Assembly (NCBI GenBank): GCA_038229055.1
Contig: JBBROU010000090.1
Coordinates: 1 to 21,317 of the forward strand
Source: JANYJA01 sp038229055
GTDB taxonomy: Bacteria > Acidobacteriota > Terriglobia > Bryobacterales > Bryobacteraceae
Length of the DNA: 21,317 nt
Direction: 5' to 3'
In this document: piece by piece, positions 13,391 through 20,908 of the stretch
How positions within the stretch are numbered: position 1 is the stretch's first letter
Layout: each line of letters begins with the position of its first letter
The notes under the pieces: model-generated
What the model was told of the DNA's origin: nothing
What the model saw: the letters and a program-made list of their open reading frames with translations, nothing else
The model's database searches: none
Translations under genes and position numbers: made by a program

Positions 13391-14533
13391 TTAGACGTCT
13401 GCCCAGGCGTGTTTGCTCGAGCTCTCCAGCACCTTATCGAGAATCTGCAACTGCCTTAAGCCATCGGTAAATTGCGGATACTCGACCTCGGCCGAACGGT
13501 CCGCGACAGTTTTGTAAAAGCGCCGGAACAATTGCTTAAAGGTGTCGTCGTAGCCCTCGCTGTGGCCGCCGGGCAAGTCGGCATAGGACTGCGCGGCCGG
13601 CTGCATCAGCGACGGATCTTTGACGATGATCTGATTGGGTTCGTTTCGATGCCCCATCCACAACTCATCGGGCTTTTCCTGATCCCACGTAACCGAACCT
13701 TTCGATCCGTAGATCTCCATGCACAGCCGGTTCTTGCGGCCGCTGGAAACCTGGCTGACGGTAAACGCGCCTCGTGTGCGCTCGCCTAAGCGCAACAACA
13801 CGGCAGCGAAATCTTCGGTGTCGATCGAGACTTCTTCGAACTCATCGGGCCGTGTCTTTTTTCCAGCGAAGGTTTCAATGGAGCCCTTCGGTTTCTTGCG
13901 CGTCTTATGGAAGGTCTGGAGATCCGCGCACAGCGAGGTGATGCGCAGGCCCGTCAGATGCTCCACCATGTCGCACCAGTGCGTCCCGATGTCGGCGAAG
14001 CAGCGCGAAGGGCCGTTGGCGGCGGTGTCGATGCGCCAGTTCCAATCGGTATCGTAGAGCAGCCAGTCCTGTGAGTACGTGCCTTGGACGGCGTAAATTT
14101 CCCCGAGTTCCCCGGCTTCGCGAAGCCGGCGGATGTTCTGGACCAGGGGGTAGTAGCGCAGATTATGAAACGTGCAGTTGGCGAGCTTTTTCTCTTTGGC
14201 GAGAGTCACCAGTTCTTGTGCTTCGGCAACGCTGGTGGCCAGCGGTTTCTCGCAGAGCACGTGCTTGCCCGCCAGCAGCGCGGCTTTCGCCATCGGAAAA
14301 TGAAGCACGTTCGGAGTGCAAACGTGTACCGCGTCGATCGATGGGTCTTTCAGCAGCTCATGATAGTCGCCGGTGGTACGCTCCACACCGACTTCATCGC
14401 CGAATTTGCGGGCCTTTTCGGGGCTGCTGGCGGCGATTCCGGCAACCTCCACGTTCCCCAGGCGGCGAATGCCTTCGGTGTGAACCCGGCCCATGAATCC
14501 GGTGCCGAACACTGCGGTTTTCAGTTTGCGCAT
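13391..14533 (-). CDS. Gfo/Idh/MocA family oxidoreductase
   Basis: This is a 380-aa NAD(P)-dependent oxidoreductase of the glucose-fructose oxidoreductase / inositol dehydrogenase family, acting on a sugar or cyclitol. The Rossmann fingerprint is GTGFMGRVH (10-18). CEKPLA (94-99) supplies the conserved catalytic or cofactor EKP, and DIGTHWCD (181-188) carries the GxHxxD catalytic histidine and aspartate. No Tat or Sec signal is present, so it should be cytoplasmic. Start ATG 14533 has no obvious Shine-Dalgarno, and 54 bases separate it from the divergent gene at 14588. The neighbours do not name the substrate; many Acidobacteria carry dozens of paralogues of this family. Confidence 0.9.
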   Translation of the reverse strand: MRKLKTAVFGTGFMGRVHTEGIRRLGNVEVAGIAASSPEKARKFGDEVGVERTTGDYHELLKDPSIDAVHVCTPNVLHFPMAKAALLAGKHVLCEKPLATSVAEAQELVTLAKEKKLANCTFHNLRYYPLVQNIRRLREAGELGEIYAVQGTYSQDWLLYDTDWNWRIDTAANGPSRCFADIGTHWCDMVEHLTGLRITSLCADLQTFHKTRKKPKGSIETFAGKKTRPDEFEEVSIDTEDFAAVLLRLGERTRGAFTVSQVSSGRKNRLCMEIYGSKGSVTWDQEKPDELWMGHRNEPNQIIVKDPSLMQPAAQSYADLPGGHSEGYDDTFKQLFRRFYKTVADRSAEVEYPQFTDGLRQLQILDKVLESSSKHAWADV

Positions 14534-14587
14534 AGATATATCGGGTCCACTTTATCGCAATTGCTGCTACAGTGATAGTCAAGCTAT

Positions 14588-14926
14588 ATGGTGGTCCTGA
14601 TCCGTTTCCCGCGCGGCCCGATGGTGTCACGCAGGCGCGGCAAAAGTGGTAGCGCCCTCTCCGTCTTCGCAGGATTCGTCACGCTGGTTTCAGTGACCAG
14701 CTTCATTCTTGCCGTGTGGCGGTTCGGTGCCGACCTGGAGTGGTTCGGCCCCTTCGTTATCTCCGACGGTTTCTTCTCTCACGGCCAAGTTTGGTTAGCG
14801 CTCGCCGTCGGCTTGCAATACGGTTCCTGGCGTTTGAAGAGGTATGCGAAGTCTAGCGTGCCCGTCGAAACACTGGAGCCCGCCGTCATCGAAGAAGGGC
14901 CAAAAAGTCGCGCCGTAGGCATTTGA
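14588..14926 (+). CDS. Hypothetical small membrane protein
   Basis: This is a 112-aa protein I do not recognise. A basic N-terminus (RRRGKSG) precedes one clear membrane span (about 24-45, SVFAGFVTLVSVTSFILAVW). A second hydrophobic stretch lies near 67-80 (VWLALAVGLQYGSW), then a basic RLKRYAK stop-transfer-like sequence and a polar, acidic tail. The basic flanks suggest two spans with both ends in the cytoplasm. Start ATG 14588 is favoured for lack of anything better; ATG 14621 is an alternative and neither has a clear ribosome site. It ends 25 bases before the rhomboid gene on the same strand, so it may share its transcript. Confidence 0.55.
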   Translation: MVVLIRFPRGPMVSRRRGKSGSALSVFAGFVTLVSVTSFILAVWRFGADLEWFGPFVISDGFFSHGQVWLALAVGLQYGSWRLKRYAKSSVPVETLEPAVIEEGPKSRAVGI

Positions 14927-14951
14927 TATCCTGAGGCTAGGATTTCACTTC

Positions 14952-15698
14952 ATGCGATACGATACGCGGTATCGGTCCAGCGGTTCCCAGTTCTCCCGTT
15001 TTTTCCCGACGGGAGTTAAGTGGTTGTTGATCTCAAACATAGCTTTTTTCCTGCTGTATTTTTTCGCGGAGCGCAGCGATTATGGGCAGTATTTCCGCTT
15101 GTTCGCATTGGTCCCGAGAGCAGTTCTGCAGGGCTACATTTTTCAGCTCTTCACCTACATGTTCCTGCACGATCCGGGCGGGTTCGGGCACATCCTGTTC
15201 AATATGCTGACGCTCTGGATGTTCGGGGCGGACCTGGAACGTACTTGGGGAACGCGCCGGTTCCTGAGCTACTACCTCTCCTGCGGCATGTTCGCGGGCG
15301 TATGCGTCGTCGTCGCGAGCCTGATCTTCGGCGGCCTGGACATGCGGACCATCGGGGCATCGGGCGCCATCTACGGGTTGCTGCTCGCGTTCGGAATGTT
15401 GTATCCGGATCGCACCATTCTGTTCAGCTTTCTATTTCCCATAAAAGCTAAGTACTTTGTCATGATTCTCGGCGCGATCGCTTTCCTTAGCTCGTTCAAC
15501 GTGAATAGCAAAGTCAGCAATATCGCGCATCTCGGGGGCATGCTGTTCGGGTACATGTACCTCAAGATGCGCTTCGCGCGGATGGATCTGAGCTTCGCCC
15601 GAACGCAATACAACCAATGGAAGCTGCAGCGCGCCAAGAAGAAGTTCCAGGTTTACATGCGTAAACACGGCAAGGATCGCGAGCCTTGGGTCCATTAG
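14952..15698 (+). CDS. Rhomboid-family intramembrane serine protease
   Basis: This is a 248-aa polytopic protease that cleaves membrane-protein segments within the inner membrane. The catalytic dyad is clear: S137 in GASGAIYG and H193 in IAHLGGMLFGY. The conserved HILFN (H80, N84), which stabilises the oxyanion, is present, followed by LWMFGADLERTWGTRRFL, the usual L1-loop/TM region. About six membrane spans are seen. The C-terminus after the last span is a basic, helix-rich tail (about 208-248, ending WKLQRAKKKFQVYMRKHG), probably cytoplasmic. The natural substrate cannot be inferred; the preceding small membrane protein is a reasonable candidate partner only by position. Confidence 0.92.
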   Translation: MRYDTRYRSSGSQFSRFFPTGVKWLLISNIAFFLLYFFAERSDYGQYFRLFALVPRAVLQGYIFQLFTYMFLHDPGGFGHILFNMLTLWMFGADLERTWGTRRFLSYYLSCGMFAGVCVVVASLIFGGLDMRTIGASGAIYGLLLAFGMLYPDRTILFSFLFPIKAKYFVMILGAIAFLSSFNVNSKVSNIAHLGGMLFGYMYLKMRFARMDLSFARTQYNQWKLQRAKKKFQVYMRKHGKDREPWVH

Positions 15699-15762
15699 GA
15701 ACGGCGGTTGCCCGGAAACGTCCAATCGGTTTAGTTCGTCTTTAGAGATACGATAGTTTCCT

Positions 15763-15775
15763 GAAGGACTCCTTC
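15763..15775 (+). promoter_or_regulatory. Shine-Dalgarno inside a perfect inverted repeat before the VWFA gene
   Basis: GAAGG-ACT-CCTTC is a perfect 5-bp inverted repeat whose left arm is the ribosome site of the gene starting at 15777. If it folds, the ribosome site is covered. TACGAT at 15749-15754 is a candidate -10 box upstream, with no good -35. The three-base loop makes the hairpin only marginally stable. Confidence 0.3.
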
Positions 15776-15776
15776 C

Positions 15777-16886
15777 ATGAAAATCTGGATTGCTTTATTA
15801 AGTGCGGCCGCTGTAATCGGTACCGGAATTTGGGCCCAGGAAGGGCCGACGACCACCGGTCAGACCGTGGCCAAGCCCCGCAAGAAAGACGCCGGCGAGC
15901 CGGATCTCCCCAAAATTCCTTCCAAGCTGAAGAACAAAGGCGACGTTCCCGAGGCGCTGCCCAGCTTCAAGGTGGATACCAATGTGGTCAGCCTGGACGT
16001 GGCGGTCCTCGACAACAAGGGGCACTTCATTCCGGGAATTCCGCGTGGCAACTTTCGCGTGCTGGAAGACGGCGTGCCGCAGCAAGTCTCCAACTTCGGG
16101 TTCACCGAAGCGCCGATGACGGTGGCGCTGGTCATCGAGTTCAGCAATCTTTTTCAGCAATACTACACCGAAGGCTGGTACCAGACGCTGGTCGCCGCGT
16201 ACGGCTTCGTGGAGACGCTGAAGCCGGAAGATTACGTCGCCGTGGTGGCGTATGATATGCGACCCGAGATTCTTTCGGACTTCAGCACGGATCGCCGCAA
16301 GACCAGCGAGGCACTGCAGCGATTGCGTATCGCTTCGTTTTCAGAGTCGAATATGTTCGACGCCCTGGTCGATATGGAAGACCGGATGACCAGCATTGAG
16401 GGCCGCAAAGCGATTGTGCTAATTGGATCGGGGCTCGACACCTTCAGCAAACTGACTTTCGACAAGACGCGCCGCAAGCTCCAGGACGACGCCGTGCCGA
16501 TCTACGCGCTAGGCACCCTGCAGGCCATGCGTGAGCGCGCCGACGCTTCCGGCCGAATGGGCGCAATCCAGCGGATGGACTTTCTGCAGGCCGACAACCA
16601 GATGCGCACGTTTTCGAAAGAAACCGGCGGCATGGCGTTTTTCCCGCGCTTCATCGGCGAGTTGCCCAGCATCTTCCAAAACATCCAGCAGGCGTTGCGC
16701 AACCAGTATTCATTGGGTTATCAGCCTACCAATCAAGCGAAAGACGGCAAATTCCGCAAGATCAAAGTGGAGCTGGTGGACCCGCGCACGAATCAGCCGC
16801 TGCCGGTGAAAGACGAGAAGGGTAAGCCGATCAAGTACCAGATCATCGCGAAGGCGGGCTACACGGCTCCTCGGGAAGTTGAGTGA
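15777..16886 (+). CDS. Secreted VWFA-related Acidobacterial domain protein
   Basis: This is a 369-aa exported protein of the acidobacterial VWFA-related family (TIGR03436 type). A signal peptide (MKIWIALLSAAAVIGTGIWA-Q) and a Lys/Pro-rich linker lead into FKVDTNVVSLDVAVLDNKG, then the beta-rich LEDGVPQQVSNFGF element that defines the family, then the von Willebrand A domain. The usual MIDAS D-x-S-x-S is altered to E-F-S-N-L (E121, S123), so metal binding may be weakened or changed. Near the end, QYSLGYQPTNQAKDGKFRKI is a typical family closing. These proteins are abundant in Acidobacteria but have no established function. It begins 78 bases after the rhomboid gene. A T8 run (16921-16928) lies downstream but has no clear hairpin before it. 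Confidence 0.9.
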   Translation: MKIWIALLSAAAVIGTGIWAQEGPTTTGQTVAKPRKKDAGEPDLPKIPSKLKNKGDVPEALPSFKVDTNVVSLDVAVLDNKGHFIPGIPRGNFRVLEDGVPQQVSNFGFTEAPMTVALVIEFSNLFQQYYTEGWYQTLVAAYGFVETLKPEDYVAVVAYDMRPEILSDFSTDRRKTSEALQRLRIASFSESNMFDALVDMEDRMTSIEGRKAIVLIGSGLDTFSKLTFDKTRRKLQDDAVPIYALGTLQAMRERADASGRMGAIQRMDFLQADNQMRTFSKETGGMAFFPRFIGELPSIFQNIQQALRNQYSLGYQPTNQAKDGKFRKIKVELVDPRTNQPLPVKDEKGKPIKYQIIAKAGYTAPREVE

Positions 16887-16946
16887 CAGTTCGGCGCGAT
16901 AAGTCAAGAAGTCGATTTGGTTTTTTTTGATGCTGATGCGAATGCG

Positions 16947-16975
16947 TTGACTCGGTGTCACGGGTCTGTTACCTT
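16947..16975 (+). promoter_or_regulatory. Promoter candidate for the receiver-domain gene
   Basis: TTGACT (16947-16952), a 17-base spacer and TACCTT (16970-16975) give a good sigma70-type layout. The expected start point would be only about 4-6 bases before ATG 16987, which has no visible Shine-Dalgarno, so the mRNA may be nearly leaderless. Confidence 0.4.
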
Positions 16976-16986
16976 TGCTCGGTCCC

Positions 16987-17439
16987 ATGAACAAACCGGA
17001 TCGCCCTCATTCCAGCCCTCAAAGAATTTTGCTTGTCGATGACAATATCCATGGTCTTGTGGCGCGGCGCCAAGTCCTCGAAGAACTCGGGTACGAAGTC
17101 GGAACTTCCACCAGCGCCGAATCCGCGCTTCAGATCTTTTCGCAGCAACACTTCGATCTGGTGGTCACCGATTACAAGATGTACGAAATGGACGGCCTGC
17201 AGTTGATCGCGCATCTGGGCAAGATCGCGCCCAGCGTGCCCACCATCCTGCTGTCGGGCTTCGTCGAGCCTCTCGGGCTGACCGAAGAATCGACGGGAGC
17301 CAGTGCGGTACTCTCGAAGAGTGCGGGGGAAGTGGGCCATCTGACGCGCGCGGTCCACATTTTGCTGGCGGCTCGCGTGAAGCGGAAGCCGGCGTCTTCG
17401 CAGAGATCGTCGTCGGCGGCAGCCAGCCGAAAAGGCTAG
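16987..17439 (+). CDS. Stand-alone response-regulator receiver domain protein
   Basis: This is a 150-aa protein consisting of one CheY-like receiver domain (about 12-128) and a basic, Ser/Ala-rich tail. The acidic pair D18-D19 (LLVDDN), the phosphorylation site D62 (VVTDYKM) and the switch lysine K101 (LSKSA) are all present. The conserved Thr/Ser after beta-4 is a serine (S90, LLSGF). No output domain follows, so it may act through protein contact or as a phosphorelay intermediate. No histidine kinase is encoded nearby. I use ATG 16987; a TTG at 16975 would overlap the candidate promoter. It ends just before the GH3 gene. Confidence 0.87.
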   Translation: MNKPDRPHSSPQRILLVDDNIHGLVARRQVLEELGYEVGTSTSAESALQIFSQQHFDLVVTDYKMYEMDGLQLIAHLGKIAPSVPTILLSGFVEPLGLTEESTGASAVLSKSAGEVGHLTRAVHILLAARVKRKPASSQRSSSAAASRKG

Positions 17440-17450
17440 CCCGGCAAAAT

Positions 17451-17464
17451 AAGGACGAGTCATT
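17451..17464 (+). promoter_or_regulatory. Ribosome site and putative ATT start for the GH3 gene
   Basis: AAGGA (17451-17455) lies six bases before an ATT codon at 17462 that is in frame with the GH3 gene. An in-frame TAA at 17450-17452 blocks any start further upstream. No ATG, GTG or TTG lies between 17453 and 17518 in this frame. See the GH3 entry for why the start is placed here. Confidence 0.45.
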
Positions 17465-19297
17465 CACAAGGGTTCTCATTCAAGGGCAAAGTTCTGGGTT
17501 GCAGCCCTTTTTCTAAGTGTGTTGACGCGGGATGCGGTGGCAATCTCACGCCCCTCTGCTCGCAAGCACGCGCGCACAGCCCGTCGCAAGCAACCCACTC
17601 GTAAGCCAACGACCAACGACGAGCGGACTGCATTGCGTTGGATGAAGTCGCTCAAGCTGCGGGATCAGATCGCGCAACTCGTGGTGATTCCGTTCAGCGG
17701 GCAGGCGCTGAATCCGAAATCCAAGACGGATCGGGAGTTCGTGAATCTGGTCAAGAAGACCCACGTCGGCGGCCTGATTCTGGTCAACGTTTCGCAGGGC
17801 CACCTTGTGCAGCGGGCCGACCCGGCGACGGTGGCGGGAATCGTCAACCGGATGCAGAAGTACGCGCGCATTCCGCTGATCGTCTCGGGCGATCTGGAGC
17901 GCGGCGCTTCCATGCGGTTCAACGACACCACTATTTTTCCGCACGCGATGGCCTTCTCAGCGGCGCGCGATGCTGCCGCCGTGCGCTATGAAGGCGAGGT
18001 TACGGCGCGCGAGGCCCGCGCCATCGGCCTGCAATGGGTGTTCTATCCCGTCGCCGATGTTAACAACAATCCCGACAACCCCATCATCAACATCCGCTCG
18101 TTTGGAGAGAACCCGGCCGATGTATCGCAGTACGTGACGGCATTCATTCAGGGCGCGAATCGGAATCCGAAACAGCGCGTCCTGACGACCGCGAAACATT
18201 TTCCCGGACACGGCGATACATCCGTGGATTCGCATCTGAACCTGGCCACGATCGCCGGCGATAAGAAGCGGCTGTCCGACGTTGAGCTGGTGCCATTTCG
18301 CGCTGCGATTGCCGCGGGCGTGGATTCTGTGATGACGGCGCACATCGCTGTGCCGGCGCTCGATGCACCGGAAATGCCGGCGACGTTGTCGCGCACGATC
18401 ATCACCGATTTGTTGCGCGACGAGCTGAACTTCCGCGGCGTTGTAGTCACCGATGCGTTGGAGATGGGAGGGATCGTGAAGGGCTTCGGCGGCGGCGAGG
18501 CTGCAGTGAGGGCGCTCGAAGCGGGTGCCGATGTGCTGCTGATGCCTTCCGATGCGCTGGAAGCGATCGATACCGTCGCGGCGGCGGTAAAGAATGGGCG
18601 TATCAGCCGGGAACGGATTGCGCAAAGCGTGGCGCGCCTGCTTGCCGCCAAGGCGCGCGTCGGGTTGGGCACGCGGAAGCTTGTGAACCTAAAGGCGATC
18701 CCAAAACTTGTGAATACGCCTGAGACGAACGCCCGTTCGCAGCAGATTGCGGAACGCGCGGTCACGCTCGTGAAGAACGACAGTCAACTGGTCCCGCTGC
18801 GCGATCCCGCCGCCGCGTGCTTCGTCATTCTTAAAGAGGGCAACGCTTCCGTGCAAGGTCAGGCTTTTGTGCAGGAACTGCAACGGCGCGCGCCGGCAGC
18901 CAAGTTCATGACGCTGGATTCGCACATGGAAGATACGGAACTGAACTCCTACGAGCAACAGTTGCAATCGTGCGGGACGCTGGTAGTTTCAGCGTTCGCC
19001 AGTGTTGCGGCCTACCGCGGCAACGTGGCCCTGGGCGGCGGTTTTCCGGCGCTGGTCGATCGTCTGATCGCCACCAGGAAGCCGGTGATCTTCGCGGCGC
19101 TCGGAAATCCCTATCTGCTACGGAATTTCCCAGGCGTCTCGGCCTATCTGACGACCTTCAGCACGGTGCCTCCATCCGAAGTAGCAGCCGTGCGAGCGTT
19201 GACCGGCGCAATAGCGATTACCGGCAAGCTCCCGATCACGATCCCCGGATTTGCGCAATACGGAGACGGGATTCAGATTCCGGCACCGACGCGGTAA
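17462..19297 (+). CDS. Glycoside hydrolase family 3, beta-N-acetylhexosaminidase-like
   Basis: This GH3 enzyme is expected to remove N-acetylglucosamine (or a related beta-linked sugar) from peptidoglycan or chitin fragments. KHFPGHGDTSVDSH contains the NagZ-type D-x-H acid/base dyad (D237/H239, counted from GTG 17519). VVTDALEMGG holds the nucleophile D312. The C-terminal ~200 residues form a GH3_C-like second domain that single-domain NagZ lacks. GTG 17519 gives 592 aa but begins inside a signal-peptide-like stretch. Reading upstream to ATT 17462 adds a basic start and RAKFWVAALFLSVLTRDAVA, a full n-h-c signal peptide with AVA cleavage. I favour the longer, exported 611-aa form with a non-standard start; GTG remains possible. 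The start is uncertain, the family is not. Confidence 0.85.
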   Translation: MHKGSHSRAKFWVAALFLSVLTRDAVAISRPSARKHARTARRKQPTRKPTTNDERTALRWMKSLKLRDQIAQLVVIPFSGQALNPKSKTDREFVNLVKKTHVGGLILVNVSQGHLVQRADPATVAGIVNRMQKYARIPLIVSGDLERGASMRFNDTTIFPHAMAFSAARDAAAVRYEGEVTAREARAIGLQWVFYPVADVNNNPDNPIINIRSFGENPADVSQYVTAFIQGANRNPKQRVLTTAKHFPGHGDTSVDSHLNLATIAGDKKRLSDVELVPFRAAIAAGVDSVMTAHIAVPALDAPEMPATLSRTIITDLLRDELNFRGVVVTDALEMGGIVKGFGGGEAAVRALEAGADVLLMPSDALEAIDTVAAAVKNGRISRERIAQSVARLLAAKARVGLGTRKLVNLKAIPKLVNTPETNARSQQIAERAVTLVKNDSQLVPLRDPAAACFVILKEGNASVQGQAFVQELQRRAPAAKFMTLDSHMEDTELNSYEQQLQSCGTLVVSAFASVAAYRGNVALGGGFPALVDRLIATRKPVIFAALGNPYLLRNFPGVSAYLTTFSTVPPSEVAAVRALTGAIAITGKLPITIPGFAQYGDGIQIPAPTR

Positions 19298-19371
19298 GCA
19301 CAAGTTGGGTCAGCACCTCATCCCATTCCGTGTATCATAGAATTTAGTTCTTTTCCTGAGGTAAACCCGCT

Positions 19372-20634
19372 TTGGCATTGCTAGAAGGCTGTAAACATTC
19401 GCTCGAAATCACTGTTCCCGCCGACGCCGTAAATTCCGAGACCGGGCGGGTGATAGAAGACATTCAGAAACGCGCCAAGTTGCCCGGCTTTCGTCCCGGC
19501 AAAGCGCCGGCGACCTTGATTCGCAAACAGTTCAATGCCGACATCCGGCAGAAGGTTGTCGAATCGCTCGTTCCGCGCTTTTTCGATACTCAAGTCAAGG
19601 AAGAGCACCTGAACGTGGTGAGCACGCCCGACATCAAAGATCTTCATTTCCACGAAGGCGAGCCGTTGCGTTTCAAAGCCGAATTCGAGGTCGCTCCGGA
19701 GTTTGACGTCAACGAATATCGCGGACTGAGTGTTCGATACAACGACCCCGCCGTTTCTGACGAAGACGTGAACACGCGCATCGAAGAGATTCGCGACACC
19801 AAAGCGACTTTCGCCAATGAAAGCCCGCGTCCGTTAGCCGATGGCGACTACGCCGTCATCGCGCTTGAGAGTATCGAAGGTGCCGAACCGCCGGTGAAGA
19901 GCGATGAGTTGACCATCGAAATCGGCGGCAAAGATACGCTGCCGGACTTCAACGAGAATCTGCGCGGCATGTCGCCCGAAGAGGAAAAAGATTTCGACGT
20001 AAAGTATCCGGACGACTACGGTCAGGAAAAGCTTGCGGGCAAGGCGGTACGTTTCCACGTGCTCGTGAAAGGCTTGCGGCGCAAAGAACTGCCCGAATTG
20101 AACGACGAGTTTGCGCAGGATCTGGGTGACTATCGTACGGTGGACGAGTTGCGCGATGCCGTGCGCAAGGGCATTCACACGCAGCGCGAGTTCGAAGCGC
20201 AGCAGCAAGCGAAGAATAAATTAGTGGACGCAATGGTAGATGCGCACGATTTTCCGCTTCCGGAAGTTTACATCGAGCGGCAGATTCGCAACCGCTTAGA
20301 CCAGAAACTTCAAGGGCTGGCGCAACGGGGATTCGATCCGAAAGAGCTGAAGCTCGATTGGGCGAAGCTGCGCGAATCGCAGCGCGATCAAGCCGTGCGT
20401 GAGGTGAAAGTGTCACTTCTATTAGGCAAAGTAGCCGAGCGTGAATCTATCGGTGCGACCAATGAGGAGGTGGACCGGGAAGTGGAGCGCATTGCCAAGC
20501 AAGAGCGCGAGCCCATCGCCGCCACGCGCGCACGTTTCGAAAAAGAAGGGATGCTGGACCGCATCGCCTCGCACATCGCGACCGAGAAGACGCTCTCGTT
20601 CCTTTTTGAGCACGCAACGAAAACTGCGGAGTAG
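19372..20634 (+). CDS. tig: Trigger factor, ribosome-associated chaperone
   Basis: This is a 420-aa trigger factor that binds at the ribosomal exit tunnel, shields nascent chains and has peptidyl-prolyl isomerase activity. The N-terminal ribosome-binding signature GFRPGKAP is at 39-46. An FKBP-type PPIase domain (about 145-235) includes GDYAVIAL and LPDFNENLRGMSPEEEKDF. A long, charged helical C-terminal chaperone domain follows (ELNDEFAQDLGDYRTVDELR to the end). The start is TTG 19372: an in-frame TGA (19357-19359) rules out anything upstream and GAGG lies at 19358-19361. A second TTG at 19378 is less well placed. TATCAT (19333-19338) may be a -10 box. The clpP-clpX genes that often follow tig do not come next; the stop lies one base from a convergent antitoxin gene. 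Confidence 0.94.
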   Translation: MALLEGCKHSLEITVPADAVNSETGRVIEDIQKRAKLPGFRPGKAPATLIRKQFNADIRQKVVESLVPRFFDTQVKEEHLNVVSTPDIKDLHFHEGEPLRFKAEFEVAPEFDVNEYRGLSVRYNDPAVSDEDVNTRIEEIRDTKATFANESPRPLADGDYAVIALESIEGAEPPVKSDELTIEIGGKDTLPDFNENLRGMSPEEEKDFDVKYPDDYGQEKLAGKAVRFHVLVKGLRRKELPELNDEFAQDLGDYRTVDELRDAVRKGIHTQREFEAQQQAKNKLVDAMVDAHDFPLPEVYIERQIRNRLDQKLQGLAQRGFDPKELKLDWAKLRESQRDQAVREVKVSLLLGKVAERESIGATNEEVDREVERIAKQEREPIAATRARFEKEGMLDRIASHIATEKTLSFLFEHATKTAE

Positions 20635-20635
20635 C

Positions 20636-20908
20636 TTACTGCCGCTCCCGTTCCAGTCGCTCCGCCAGAAATACTTTCAGCAGCGACTGGTACGGCACAT
20701 CGCGCCGATTGGCTGACAGCTTCAGATCCGCAATCATAGACACCGGGAGCCGGAGAGAAATGGTTCGTAGCGTCGGCTTCAATTGAATCAGCTTCCTGCG
20801 CTCCGCTGAGAGCCAGTCGACGTATTCGGTCGAATCTGCCGAAGCCCAGAACCGTCTCTCTTCGTCTTCAGTTTTGAAATTAGGCACTTTCTTTTTCGTA
20901 TCTCGCAT
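20636..20908 (-). CDS. CopG-type antitoxin of a BrnT/BrnA-like toxin-antitoxin pair
   Basis: This is a 90-aa DNA-binding antitoxin. An N-terminal toxin-contacting region (VPNFKTEDEERRFWASADST then EYVDW) is followed by a ribbon-helix-helix segment (TLRTISLRLPVSMIADLKLS, then RDVPYQSLLKVFLAERL). This is the layout of the CopG-antitoxin family whose members neutralise BrnT-like RNases and repress their own operon. ATG 20908 is preferred over 20923 because GGAG lies four bases before it. It overlaps the 3' end of the toxin remnant by 29 bases, the usual toxin-first arrangement. The frame is intact with no sign of damage. Its stop is one base from the trigger factor stop. Local GC is lower than in the rest of the window. 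Confidence 0.82.
   Translation of the reverse strand: MRDTKKKVPNFKTEDEERRFWASADSTEYVDWLSAERRKLIQLKPTLRTISLRLPVSMIADLKLSANRRDVPYQSLLKVFLAERLERERQ

Noticed and set aside
16887..16930. Intrinsic terminator after the VWFA gene based on the T8 run
   Set aside because: The run at 16921-16928 is not preceded by a stable GC-rich hairpin; the nearby AAGTC copies are direct, not inverted.
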